Assembly (NCBI RefSeq): GCF_003177035.1 | Contig: NZ_CP029488.1 | Span: 1,364,001 to 1,428,000 of the forward strand | Direction of reading: 5' to 3' | Source: Salinisphaera sp. LB1 | Lineage (GTDB): Bacteria > Pseudomonadota > Gammaproteobacteria > Nevskiales > Salinisphaeraceae | DNA: 64,000 bases | Part shown: positions 53,291 through 61,859 of the stretch, piece after piece | Numbering within the stretch: the first letter of the stretch is position 1 | How the letters are laid out: the number at the start of each line of letters is the position of its first letter | The notes under the pieces: model-generated | What the model was told of the DNA's origin: nothing | Database searches by the model: none | Seen by the model: the letters and a program-made list of their open reading frames with translations, nothing else | Position numbers and translations under genes: made by a program

Positions 53291-53627
53291 TTTCTTTGCG
53301 CCCCTTGCCGACAATGGCTGACGCCGAACCGCCCGCGCGGCTCGCGCACTTGAAAGGGCTATCCCCTCATCCAGCTGGCCCCAACGTTGGGGTCCACCAA
53401 CCCGTGGCCAGGTCTTGCCTCGCACACAGCACAGAGCTGACTTCAAGATGTTCAATGCATCAGATCGCGGCATGCGGCGCGCCGGGCTCGCAGGCGCCAA
53501 TGACGTTTGTCGCAGGCTATCCACGCGGTGCGAAAGGCCAGATAAGTGTCTGCATAATACACAATACATGAAACATTGATTGTGACTTCCTATATATTGA
53601 ATCTTCTAATAACGAGAGGTCACACCG

Positions 53628-54770
53628 ATGCATAAAGGGATTCTGGCAACGGCAGCCGCCGTTGCGATGGGGGTGTCATCGCTGGCGATGGCAGCGGGTA
53701 CGGTCACTTTCGGCGTGCAGGCGCCGATTACGGGTAAATATGCCAATGAGGGTCAGGGCATAGAAAAAGCGGTCAAATTGCTGGCCAAGGAACAGAACGC
53801 CAAGGGCGGCCTGCTCGGCAAGCAGATCAAGGTGCAGGCGTGTGATGACGAGGGCAAGGCTACCCAGGCCGCGCTGTGCGCACGCCGTCTGACCAACGCC
53901 GGGGTGTTCGCGGTCATCGGCAGCTATACCTCCGGCGCGGCCTCCGCGGCGCAGCCGATCTACGCCCGCGCCAATGTCATCCAGACCAGCGATGGCACCG
54001 CCGACGAACTCACCCAGCGCGGCTTCAAGACCTTCTTCCGCAATGCCCCGCCGAACAGCGCCGAAGCCAAGTTCACCGGCGAGTACCTGGTCAATCACAA
54101 GCACTACCAGCGAATCGCGGTGATCTCCGACCATTCGAGCTTCTCGAAGGGTCTGGGCGACGCCGTGGCCGAGGCAATCAAAAGCGATGGCGGCCAGGTA
54201 CTTACCCGCGCCTACATCAACTCCGGCTCGCAGGATTTCACCTCGGTACTCACCGATATCAAATCCAAGAACCCGGACGTCATCTACTTCTCGGGCTACT
54301 ACTCCGACGGCGGCCTGCTGCGCTCCCAGGAAAAGCAGCTCGGCATGAACGTGCCCTTCGTCGGCGGTGACGCCAACCAGAATGTCGCGTTTGCGAAGAT
54401 CGCCGGCGACGCCGCCCAGGGTTCGATCATCGTCAACGTGCCGGCGCCGGAGAATCTGCCCTACAAGGCGGCCAAGGAGTTCCTCGCCGCCTACCAGAAA
54501 GCCTATGGCGAGGCTCCGCCCAGCATCTTCACCCTGACCAACGCCGACGGCATGCGCGTGGTGATGAAGGCGGTCGAGGAAACCCATAGCCTCAACCCGA
54601 AGAAGGTTGAAGCCTACCTGCACCAAAAGATCGACAAGTTCCCGGGCATCACCGGCCCGATCAGCTTCTCGTCCAAGGGTGAGCGTATCGGCAGCGCCTT
54701 CCAGGCCTTCGAAGTGCAGGCCGACGGCAGCTACAAGACGGTCTACCCGACCTCCGCATCGGCCAGCTGA
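53628..54770 (+). CDS. Branched-chain amino acid ABC transporter substrate-binding protein (system 2)
   Basis: 380 residues. The signal peptide MHKGILATAAAVAMGVSSLAMAA precedes VTFGVQAPITGKYANEGQGIEKAVKLLAKEQNAKGGLLGKQIKV, the LivJ/LivK fold. AVIGSYTSGAASAAQPIYARANVIQTS forms the ligand pocket, IAVISDHSSFSKGLGDAVAEAIKSDGG enters lobe 2, and DVIYFSGYYSDGG closes the cleft. It is only distantly related to the system 1 binding protein, so specificity probably differs. GAGAGGTCACACCG precedes the ATG. First gene of a five-gene operon. Confidence 0.92.
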   Translation: MHKGILATAAAVAMGVSSLAMAAGTVTFGVQAPITGKYANEGQGIEKAVKLLAKEQNAKGGLLGKQIKVQACDDEGKATQAALCARRLTNAGVFAVIGSYTSGAASAAQPIYARANVIQTSDGTADELTQRGFKTFFRNAPPNSAEAKFTGEYLVNHKHYQRIAVISDHSSFSKGLGDAVAEAIKSDGGQVLTRAYINSGSQDFTSVLTDIKSKNPDVIYFSGYYSDGGLLRSQEKQLGMNVPFVGGDANQNVAFAKIAGDAAQGSIIVNVPAPENLPYKAAKEFLAAYQKAYGEAPPSIFTLTNADGMRVVMKAVEETHSLNPKKVEAYLHQKIDKFPGITGPISFSSKGERIGSAFQAFEVQADGSYKTVYPTSASAS

Positions 54771-54803
54771 TCGACGCCTGGCTCACCACACGGGACGCAC
54801 CAC

Positions 54804-55709
54804 ATGAGCGAGTTTTGCCAGCAATTGGTGAACGGCCTGACCGTCGGCGGGATTTATGCCCTGATCGCGCTGGGCTACACGATGGTCTACGGCATTCTGA
54901 AGCTGATTAACTTCGCACATGGGGACTTGTGCGTACTCGGCGCCTTCATCGGCCTGACCGTGATCTCCAGCCTCGGGGGCGCCTCTGGCTCCCCCGCGGT
55001 CTGGGTGGTCGGGCTGGCCTTCGTGGGGGCGGTGGTGGCGGTATCCTGCGCCGGGGTGCTGCTGGAGTTCACCGCCTACCGGCCGCTGCGCAGCGCGCAC
55101 CGGCTGTCGGCGGTGGTCTCGGCGCTCGGCGCCTCGATGATGCTCGAAAACGGCATGATGCTGATCTGGAGCCCGCAGACCCTGGTGTTTCCGCAGGGTT
55201 CCCTGCCGAGCATCAGCTGGAACATCCATGGCGTGCAGGTGACCTTCACCCAGCTGTTGATCATCGTCGTGTCACTGGCGCTGATGGGCGCCCTGTATCT
55301 CTACGTCAATCGCACCCGCTTCGGCACCGCGATTCGTGCGGCCGCCATCGATCAGGACGCCGCGCGCCTGATGGGCATTAACGTCAACCGGGTGATCGTG
55401 AGCGTGTTCATCCTCGGCCCCGCGCTGGGCGCGATCGGCGGGCTGTTCATCGGCCTTTACTATCGCCAGGCGGTGTTCGACATGGGCTGGATCTACGGCC
55501 TGAACGCCTTCATCGCCGCCATCATCGGCGGTATCGGCAACATCCCCGGCGCCATGCTCGGGGGCTTGCTGCTCGGTCTGTTCAACGCCCTGGCCGCCGG
55601 CTACATCTCAAGCACCTGGCAAGAGGCCATTACCTTCGGTCTTTTGATCGCGATTCTTCTCGTCCGGCCCACCGGCATTCTCGGCGAACGCGTGGCGGAG
55701 AAGGTATGA
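54804..55709 (+). CDS. livH: Branched-chain amino acid ABC transporter permease LivH (system 2)
   Basis: 301 residues. EFCQQLVNGLTVGGIYALIALGYTMVYGILKLINFAHGDLCVLGAFIG is the LivH N-terminal block. AIRAAAIDQDAARLMGINVNRVIVSVFILGPALGAIGGLF is the coupling helix region, and YGLNAFIAAIIGGIGNIPGAMLGGLLLG the conserved C-terminal channel segment. It begins 33 bp after the binding-protein stop and overlaps livM by 4 bp. Confidence 0.94.
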   Translation: MSEFCQQLVNGLTVGGIYALIALGYTMVYGILKLINFAHGDLCVLGAFIGLTVISSLGGASGSPAVWVVGLAFVGAVVAVSCAGVLLEFTAYRPLRSAHRLSAVVSALGASMMLENGMMLIWSPQTLVFPQGSLPSISWNIHGVQVTFTQLLIIVVSLALMGALYLYVNRTRFGTAIRAAAIDQDAARLMGINVNRVIVSVFILGPALGAIGGLFIGLYYRQAVFDMGWIYGLNAFIAAIIGGIGNIPGAMLGGLLLGLFNALAAGYISSTWQEAITFGLLIAILLVRPTGILGERVAEKV

Positions 55710-56632
55710 ACACAAAAATATTTCGCTGGCTGGGCCCGGTCGTCTGGGTCGCCGGTCTGGCCGTGCCCTTCGTGCTCGGCGCCAACTGGATCAGCATTCT
55801 CGCCATTTTCGCCATTTATGCGGTGGTGGCCCTGAGCCAGGACATCGTGCTCGGCCGCGCCGGGATGTTCGACATGGGCCATGCCGTGTATTTCGGCATC
55901 GGCGCCTATGTCACCGCCATCCTGAACACGGTCTACGGCGTGCCGGTGCTATGGAGCATGATTCCGGCCATCATCACCGCGGCGCTGGTCGGCGGCCTGC
56001 TCGCCGCGCCGATCGTCAAGCTGCGCGGCGACTATCTGCTGGTGGCCACCATCGGCATCAGCCAGATCTTTCATCTGGTGATGGTCAATAATGTCGGCGG
56101 CGTCACCGGCGGCCCGGATGGCATTTTCGGCATCGGCGTGCCGAGCCTGTTCGGCCACGCCATTATGTCCCAGGGCGGCAATTTCCTGGTCGACTGGGTG
56201 CTGCTCGGGCTGGTGCTGCTGCTGGTGAACAACCTCGAGCACAGCCGGCTCGGCCGCGTCTTTCGCTATCTCAAGGAAGATGAGCTGGCGGCCACCACGC
56301 TGGGCGTGAACGCCCGCTACTACAAAATTCTCGCCTTCGCCCTGGGGGCCGGGGTCGCCGGCGCCGCCGGCACCCTGTTCGCCAGCCAGCTGGCGGTGGT
56401 CTCGCCGGGCGCGTTCGTGTTCACCGAGTCGGTCACCCTGTTCGCGATCGTACTGGTCGGCGGTCAGGCCTCGATTCCCGGCGTGCTGCTCGGCACGGTG
56501 CTCATGTTCGTCGTACCCCAGGTATTTCGCGAACTCGCCCAGTACCGCTACTTCGTGTTCGGCATTGGCATGATCGTGGTGATGGTGATCCGTCCCCAGG
56601 GTATCTGGCCCCGACGCAGGCGCATGGAATGA
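55706..56632 (+). CDS. livM: Branched-chain amino acid ABC transporter permease LivM (system 2)
   Basis: 308 residues. YAVVALSQDIVLGRAGMFDMGHAVYFGIGAYVTAIL and RLGRVFRYLKEDELAATTLGVNARYYKILAFALGAGVAGAAGTLFASQLAVVSPGAFVFTESV are the LivM channel and coupling regions. It ends VMVIRPQGIWPRRRRME. The start and stop overlap the neighbouring genes by 4 bp each (ATGA), showing translational coupling. Confidence 0.94.
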   Translation: MNTKIFRWLGPVVWVAGLAVPFVLGANWISILAIFAIYAVVALSQDIVLGRAGMFDMGHAVYFGIGAYVTAILNTVYGVPVLWSMIPAIITAALVGGLLAAPIVKLRGDYLLVATIGISQIFHLVMVNNVGGVTGGPDGIFGIGVPSLFGHAIMSQGGNFLVDWVLLGLVLLLVNNLEHSRLGRVFRYLKEDELAATTLGVNARYYKILAFALGAGVAGAAGTLFASQLAVVSPGAFVFTESVTLFAIVLVGGQASIPGVLLGTVLMFVVPQVFRELAQYRYFVFGIGMIVVMVIRPQGIWPRRRRME

Positions 56633-57423
56633 CTGACAGCAACGCACTACTCACCCTCGACAACGTCGGCATCAGCTTCGGCGGCCTGCGCGCCGTGGAC
56701 GAGCTCGATTTCAGCGTGCACAAGGGCCAGATCGTCGGCCTGATCGGGCCCAACGGGGCCGGCAAGACCACGGTGTTCAACATCATCACCGGGGTGTACA
56801 AACCCACCGACGGCGAGGTGCGCTGGAAGGGTGAGCGCATCAGCGGTCTGCCGCCGTATCGCGTCGCCCACTGCGGCATCTTGCGCACCTTTCAGACCAT
56901 CCGCCTGTTCAGCGGCATGAGCGTGCTGGAAAACGTGCTGGCCGGCCAGCACATGCGCACCCGGCAGAGCTGGCTATCCAGCCTGCTCGCAACGCCCGGG
57001 CAGCGGCGCGAGGAACGCGCCCTGCGGGAAAACTGCATGGAAATCATCGAGCGCCTGGATCTGACCGATGTGGCCCACGAGCTGGCCACTTCCCTGCCCT
57101 ACGGCATCCAGCGCCGGGTGGAGATGGCGCGTACCCTGGCCGCCAGTCCGGAGCTGCTCATCCTCGACGAGCCGGCCGCTGGCCTCAACGACCAGGAATC
57201 GGCCGAGCTCAACGACACCATTCTCGGCATTCGCGAGGCCGGCATCACCGTGCTGCTGGTCGAGCACGACATGAACGTGGTGATGAAGGTCACCGACAAC
57301 ATCGTGGTGATCAACTTCGGCAAGAAAATCGCCGAAGGCGATCCCACCTCGGTGCGCAACAACCCGCAAGTAATCGAAGCCTATCTGGGCGCTGACGACG
57401 ACGATGACGAGGCGGCCGCATGA
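56629..57423 (+). CDS. livG: Branched-chain amino acid ABC transporter ATPase LivG (system 2)
   Basis: 264 residues. Walker A GPNGAGKTT, RTFQTIRLFSGMSVLENVLAGQH, signature SLPYGIQRRVEMARTLA (the YG form usual for LivG), Walker B LLILDEPAAGLND and switch LVEHDMNVVMKVTDN. The C terminus has an acidic DDDDDEAAA tail. It overlaps livM and livF by 4 bp. Confidence 0.94.
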   Translation: MTDSNALLTLDNVGISFGGLRAVDELDFSVHKGQIVGLIGPNGAGKTTVFNIITGVYKPTDGEVRWKGERISGLPPYRVAHCGILRTFQTIRLFSGMSVLENVLAGQHMRTRQSWLSSLLATPGQRREERALRENCMEIIERLDLTDVAHELATSLPYGIQRRVEMARTLAASPELLILDEPAAGLNDQESAELNDTILGIREAGITVLLVEHDMNVVMKVTDNIVVINFGKKIAEGDPTSVRNNPQVIEAYLGADDDDDEAAA

Positions 57424-58136
57424 GTGATCTTCTGACGGTATCCGACCTCCACGTCAACTACGGCCAGATCGAGGCCCTGAAGGGCGTCTCGCTGCGGGTC
57501 GCCGAGGGCGAGGTGGTGGCCATTCTCGGCTCCAACGGCGCGGGCAAGACCACGCTGATGCGTTCGCTCAGCGGTCTGCTGCGCCCGAAATCGGGCTCCA
57601 TCGTCTATCGCGACGAGGAACTGGTGGGCGTGCGCGCCGATCTGATCGTCGGCAAGGGCATCGCCCAGTCGCCGGAAGGCCGGCGCGTGTTCGGCACCCT
57701 CACGGTCGAGGAGAACCTCGGGCTCGGCGCCTATACCCGGCCGCCAGCGGAAGTCGGCACCACCCGTGCCGAGGTCTACCGCATGTTTCCCAAGCTGGAG
57801 GAGCGCCGCGCGCAACTGGCCGGCACCCTGTCCGGCGGCGAACAGCAAATGCTGGCCATCGGCCGGGCGCTGATGGCCAAACCGCGCCTGTTGCTGCTGG
57901 ACGAGCCGAGCCTCGGCCTGGCGCCACTCATCGTCAAGGGCATTTTCGCCGCGCTGCGCGAGATCGCCAACTCGGGAGTCACCGTGCTGGTGGTGGAGCA
58001 GAACGCGCGCATCGCGCTCAAGCTCGCCGACCGTGGCTATGTGCTGGAGGTCGGCCGCATCGTCCACGAAGACAAGGCCTCGGCCCTGCTGGCCTCGCCG
58101 GAAGTGCAGGAAGCCTATCTCGGCAAAAGCGCATGA
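57420..58136 (+). CDS. livF: Branched-chain amino acid ABC transporter ATPase LivF (system 2)
   Basis: 238 residues. LLTVSDLHVNYGQIEALKGVSLRV starts the domain; Walker A is GSNGAGKTT, the signature TLSGGEQQMLAIGRALM, Walker B LLLLDEPSLGLAP and the switch VVEQNARIALKLADRGYVLE. It is the last gene of system 2 and is followed by a strong terminator. Confidence 0.94.
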   Translation: MSDLLTVSDLHVNYGQIEALKGVSLRVAEGEVVAILGSNGAGKTTLMRSLSGLLRPKSGSIVYRDEELVGVRADLIVGKGIAQSPEGRRVFGTLTVEENLGLGAYTRPPAEVGTTRAEVYRMFPKLEERRAQLAGTLSGGEQQMLAIGRALMAKPRLLLLDEPSLGLAPLIVKGIFAALREIANSGVTVLVVEQNARIALKLADRGYVLEVGRIVHEDKASALLASPEVQEAYLGKSA

Positions 58137-58139
58137 CTT

Positions 58140-58192
58140 GTCCGCCGCGGGCCGACGGCTCGGCCCGACCCGCGGCGGACGACGCTTTTTAA
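58140..58192 (+). terminator. Intrinsic terminator of liv system 2
   Basis: GTCCGCCGCGGG (58140-58151) and CCCGCGGCGGAC (58169-58180) form a 12-bp stem that encloses a second GGGCCGA/TCGGCCC pairing. It is followed at 58186-58190 by five Ts. Begins 4 bp after the livF stop. Confidence 0.92.
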
Positions 58193-58341
58193 GGTCAGAT
58201 ATCGAATTGCCATGTGACGCATCAGACAAGATCCGTCCCGGACATATCACGGCACGGTAAAAAGCTGTGGTTTTCTATCCTGAATCAGGCGTTCGGCTCG
58301 CCGTCGAAGCGTTCAACCCGAAGTGCGTATTGCAGATCCCA

Positions 58342-59610
58342 TCACCCGGCCGGGCCGCGCAACTGACCGAGAAGACGTGTTGTGCAGCGCGCGATCTCAT
58401 CGACGATGAGATCAATGACCGTTGATTCATAAGGCATCTCATCACGGGTCCACCGGGCCTGCTGCGGCAGCCGTTCGGCCATATCGCCCAACCATCCCCG
58501 AATCTGTTCTGGCGACAGACCCAGTGCCTCACCATCGGCCACGAAATGTTCCGGACGGATATTGTGCTGAACCTTTTTGCCGCGAACTGCCATAGCCATC
58601 TTCCGGTCATTCCGTCGCAGAAAATACGGGTAGACACTGTTGATGTCGTAGAGTGGCGCGAGCGCGAGTTGCGGCCCTGTTACATGCCAGATCGAGTAGT
58701 TCTTGGCGTGGGCATCTGTACCGCATACAAGCACATTGAACATCACCGCCCGCATGAACTGTTCGAGGTCCGCGGCAGGATCGGTCGCGTTGTCACGCAG
58801 AAGTTCGCCGATAGCTCGGATGCCGGGGCCGCCGTTCTCCTCGTATTTCTGGCTCGGGGCATATCCCAGCGCCTGGCACATATCCTCGATATGGATGCGA
58901 CGCGTCTCAGGCCCGGCATCGGTCATTCGATCGAATCGCTCGACCACGATTGCCTGCTCCGCGCCCATTCGCTCGACCCATGACTCCGGCGCAGCGAGGC
59001 CGACCTCACGCGCGAGCTGCAAACAGAAATGCTCGTTGAGCGGCTGGTCATCAAGATCACGCATCGCCGGCTTGACGATATGCGTGCTCGGCTCGTCGCC
59101 GACGGGCATGTACCACTGGCCGTCGCGATAAACGAAGGCAGTTTTCGGCTGGGCGCCGGCCAATGAAAAATAGCCGGGATTTCGACCGAAAATCTCTGGT
59201 GTCCGACCACGCCTGAGTCCATCGACGACTTCGGCCATTTCCGCTTCATCGAGCGGCCCCAAACCTCGCCCCAGGTCGGACGTTCCAAAACTCACCGCAC
59301 CCGGACAATCCTCACCAATGGCCTCGAGTAAGGCGAGCGGATCGGCCTCGGGTACATCAAAATGTGCCGCGTATCGGCGCAGAACCTCTCTATCATCGGG
59401 GAGCAATCCCCACATGAAGTTGCTCACGATCGACTCGCCGCGCGAATCGCGGTGCACAGCCGCGGTCATCGGCATGGACAGCGACAGCGGATGGTTGGCC
59501 TCGTCCGCAAGATATGTTTTGTCGTACTCGAATTCGAACCGGGCGCCGGTCAGCCGGGTGACCGCACCGATCCGGATTTCATTCAAGAAGATCTCGACCG
59601 TTTGTTCCAT
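58342..59610 (-). CDS. hipA: HipA-family serine/threonine kinase toxin
   Basis: 422 residues. An N-terminal subdomain (VEIFLNEIRIGAVTRLTGARFEFEYD) is followed by the P-loop-like SLAGAQPKTAFVYRDG, whose Ser corresponds to the autophosphorylated residue in E. coli HipA. STHIVKPAM supplies the ATP-binding Lys, VERFDRM the hinge, CGTDAHAKNYSIWH the catalytic Asp loop, and LAPLYDINSVYPY the Mg-binding Asp. E. coli HipA phosphorylates glutamyl-tRNA synthetase and causes persistence. It begins 5 bp after the hipB stop. All catalytic residues are present, so the kinase is probably functional. Confidence 0.94.
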   Translation of the reverse strand: MEQTVEIFLNEIRIGAVTRLTGARFEFEYDKTYLADEANHPLSLSMPMTAAVHRDSRGESIVSNFMWGLLPDDREVLRRYAAHFDVPEADPLALLEAIGEDCPGAVSFGTSDLGRGLGPLDEAEMAEVVDGLRRGRTPEIFGRNPGYFSLAGAQPKTAFVYRDGQWYMPVGDEPSTHIVKPAMRDLDDQPLNEHFCLQLAREVGLAAPESWVERMGAEQAIVVERFDRMTDAGPETRRIHIEDMCQALGYAPSQKYEENGGPGIRAIGELLRDNATDPAADLEQFMRAVMFNVLVCGTDAHAKNYSIWHVTGPQLALAPLYDINSVYPYFLRRNDRKMAMAVRGKKVQHNIRPEHFVADGEALGLSPEQIRGWLGDMAERLPQQARWTRDEMPYESTVIDLIVDEIARCTTRLLGQLRGPAG

Positions 59611-59615
59611 GCCGG

Positions 59616-60032
59616 CTACTTCTTGCCGCTCTTCTGGAAACGGGCACGAAGCGATTGCACTGACGGTGCTTGCGCGCTCCCACGAGCGATGCCCCCCGAT
59701 GCCGGAGAGGGGCCGTCACGCCGAGACGAGTCCAGTCCGCCAGAAGCCGTGCGTCGAACCGTGCTGGCGCGATCCAATTGGGCTGGACTGGCATTCGGGC
59801 ACGGAACAGGCTTAGGCCCGGCGCTTTGCCGATGAAGGTCTAGCGTCACATCAAGCGCCCGCAACACGGCCATGAGCTTGCCGAACTCGGGGTTGCCTTT
59901 CCCCTTCTCAACGCCCGATAACCAGGACTGCAGTGTCCCGGATGCGTCTGCGAGTTGCTTCTGTGTCCACTTGCGCTGGCGGCGCTGGTCACGAATGAAG
60001 GCGCCAAGCTGTTTCAGCGTCGTGACTTTCAT
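59616..60032 (-). CDS. hipB: HipB-family antitoxin/repressor with an extended C terminus
   Basis: 138 residues. The N-terminal HTH_3 domain is TLKQLGAFIRDQRRQRKWTQKQLADASGTLQSWLSGVEKGKGNPEFGKLMAVLRALDVTLDL. It is followed by a ~65-residue Pro/Ser/Arg-rich tail; E. coli HipB has only 88 residues. HipB binds operators and sequesters HipA. ATG 60032 (MKVTTLKQL) is preferred because GAGGTG lies ~10 bases upstream. An in-frame start at 60089 would include part of the AT-rich operator region. Two palindromic operators lie just upstream. Confidence 0.88.
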   Translation of the reverse strand: MKVTTLKQLGAFIRDQRRQRKWTQKQLADASGTLQSWLSGVEKGKGNPEFGKLMAVLRALDVTLDLHRQSAGPKPVPCPNASPAQLDRASTVRRTASGGLDSSRRDGPSPASGGIARGSAQAPSVQSLRARFQKSGKK

Positions 60033-60079
60033 GTCGAGAAACACCTCAGCATTTATTCGCTTTAATGATACTAGAATAA

Positions 60080-60095
60080 TATCATTCAAATGATA
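60080..60095. promoter_or_regulatory. Candidate HipB operator 1
   Basis: A perfect palindrome TATCATTC-AAATGATA region: TATC-N8-GATA with matching flanks. The spacing equals the E. coli HipB operator pattern TATCC-N8-GGATA. It lies 48 bp before the hipB start in an AT-rich promoter segment. Confidence 0.65.
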
Positions 60096-60131
60096 TCTCT
60101 AGGTTTTATTTTTCTGATGATATTACAGCCA

Positions 60132-60147
60132 TATCATTCAGCTGATA
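60132..60147. promoter_or_regulatory. Candidate HipB operator 2
   Basis: TATCATTCAGCTGATA, again TATC-N8-GATA and sharing TATCATTCA with operator 1. The two centres are 52 bp apart, close to five helical turns, which would allow two repressor dimers to cooperate across the promoter. Confidence 0.65.
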
Positions 60148-60191
60148 TATTGGCGTCTCGTTAGCCTTAAATACTTTGGTTACAACTGGTT

Positions 60192-61139
60192 ATGGATCGC
60201 GAGCCACGCCATCCAAGAACCAAGACCAGCTGGGCTCTCGATCACGCCGGGCAGCCCAGTCCAGGTGCCGACTGTATCTCGCGGCCGGGACTGCGAGTGC
60301 AGCTGCATCGCTTGCGGCCAACCGGTCATCGCCCAGAAGAGCGACGTTTATCAGTGGTATTTTCATCACGCTGTCGAAACCAACGGCGCCGACGAGTCGA
60401 TCCTGCATCGCGTTGGCAAGCGGTCTCTCATCGCTGCGGCAGGCGCCGACGCGCCGTTCGCCGCGCCGGTGTCCAGCAGCAGCCACAGCAACATCGATAG
60501 TATCGGCGCACCCCATGAACAGGCCTGGCATGTGCCGGCAATAGGCTCGCCGGTGGCTAACGCGCAGATCGAGGCGGCGCTTTCGTCGGCGCTTCGTGCC
60601 AATGCCGTGATAGAGCTCACCGAAGACCACGGACTTATCGCTGTGGAGATACACGTCGACGCATGCCAAAGACGAAATAGACCGCGCTGAATACGGGAGA
60701 TTCGGCCAGACTGTCTCGCAATCGACCTATCGCACCTGAAACGGGATACGCGGCCCAAAGAGGTCGATGCGTCGGTGCTCAGGCCGGCGCCGCGACAATT
60801 GCTGTATCGCCACGTTGCCGAAGAAGCCAACCGCATGGGCAAGGATAGTCGGGGCCGGCAGCTCTTGAGCGCCGTTCGAACTGACACTTTGAACTTGCTA
60901 CGCACGTTACAAGACCTGACCCCGACGCGTGTGGATGACGACGATCTTGACCACGCGCTGCGCGCCCAGCAGGCGCTCATGAGTCACCGCAGCGAGGCTG
61001 GTTCATGCACCCGGCCTTGTGGGGCGATGGATCTGGAGGCTGAAGGATCGGGACGATCGGCCGATAAGAGAGGGATTGCGGAGCGAGAGACTGAGAATAC
61101 GTCTTTTCGTAAGCAAGTGAACGCACGGTACAAGAACTG
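60192..61139 (+). pseudogene. CoiA-like gene broken by frameshifts
   Basis: Protein text runs through three frames. MDREPRHPRTKTSWALDHAGQP begins at ATG 60192, and the frame changes near 60257 to VQVPTVSRGRDCECSCIACGQPVIAQKSDVYQWYFHHA. It then changes near 60662 to THAKDEIDRAEYGRFGQTV, and near 60715 to IDLSHLKRDTRPKEVDASVLRPAPRQLLYRHVAEE, ending at TGA 61139. The Cys cluster plus HF/H motif and the later VEIHV...IDL order match competence CoiA-like/restriction-like proteins. The gene is inactive as written. A fragment also exists at 53188. Confidence 0.6.
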
Positions 61140-61208
61140 ACTTTCATGCACCACACTCTTAACGCTATTCCTAGGGCGACTGCGAAGACAAGGGGCCAGG
61201 ACGTAGGC

Positions 61209-61676
61209 ATGCACATTCAAAAAACTATCTTTCAAAGTGTTGCGATCACGATCTCTGCCATCGGCTTGAGTGGCTGCGCCACTATGACGAAGGGCTCGCA
61301 CCAGGACGTGAAAATTTCAAGCACGCCCGGGGATGCGCAAGTAAGTCTTGACGGAACGACCATCGGCCATACGCCGATCAAGGCCTCCATGAGCCGCAAG
61401 ACGGATCATACCGTTCGGCTGACCCATTCGGGGTATCTGCCGTATGTCGCGACGTTCCATCACAATACGCGCCATTCGGCGGGCGTTCGATTTCTTTTGA
61501 ACGGGTGGGCAGGGATGGCGATCAACCATATGTCCGGAGCCGAGTATTCGATCAAGCCGGATCATCTGGACGCCAAGATGACTGCCAAACCGCCCGTTGG
61601 GCCGGTACCGGCTGCAGCCAGTAGTTCCCGCCAGGCGAGCAGCGTAGCCGTCGGTACCGCGGCTTCTGGCTCGTAG
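61209..61676 (+). CDS. PEGA-domain lipoprotein
   Basis: 155 residues. The signal peptide ends in lipobox LSGC (residue ~23), so it is lipid-anchored. Mature residues ~30-75 form a PEGA domain (VKISSTPGDAQVSLDGTTIGHTPIKASMSRKTDHTVRLTHSGY), a small beta fold often found in envelope proteins that bind glycans or partners. A membrane-adjacent hydrophobic part (FLLNGWAGMAINHMSG) and a Pro/Ala/Ser tail follow. AGGA lies ~9 bases before the ATG. Function unknown. Confidence 0.82.
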   Translation: MHIQKTIFQSVAITISAIGLSGCATMTKGSHQDVKISSTPGDAQVSLDGTTIGHTPIKASMSRKTDHTVRLTHSGYLPYVATFHHNTRHSAGVRFLLNGWAGMAINHMSGAEYSIKPDHLDAKMTAKPPVGPVPAAASSSRQASSVAVGTAASGS

Positions 61677-61859
61677 GAACACGCTTATAGATCGCTCACG
61701 GTTCTTGCCCGGGGCGGCCTATTACTCATAAGTCAAAAATATAGGCAACACTTGGGTGTTCGAACACGCCAGAGGCAAGTCTATGCACGTCTTTTATTTC
61801 TTAGTTGCATTTTAGATAATGAGTAAGCTTGATCCCTATAGCTTCACGCCGGATGGCGG

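Noticed and set aside
53177-53569. A 130-codon minus-strand frame upstream of liv system 2
   Set aside because: It spans the CoiA-like fragment in antisense and a promoter region; no domain or ribosome-binding site.
60366-60980. A 204-codon minus-strand frame opposite the CoiA-like relic
   Set aside because: Ser/Arg-rich shadow; the plus strand carries recognisable protein segments across frames.
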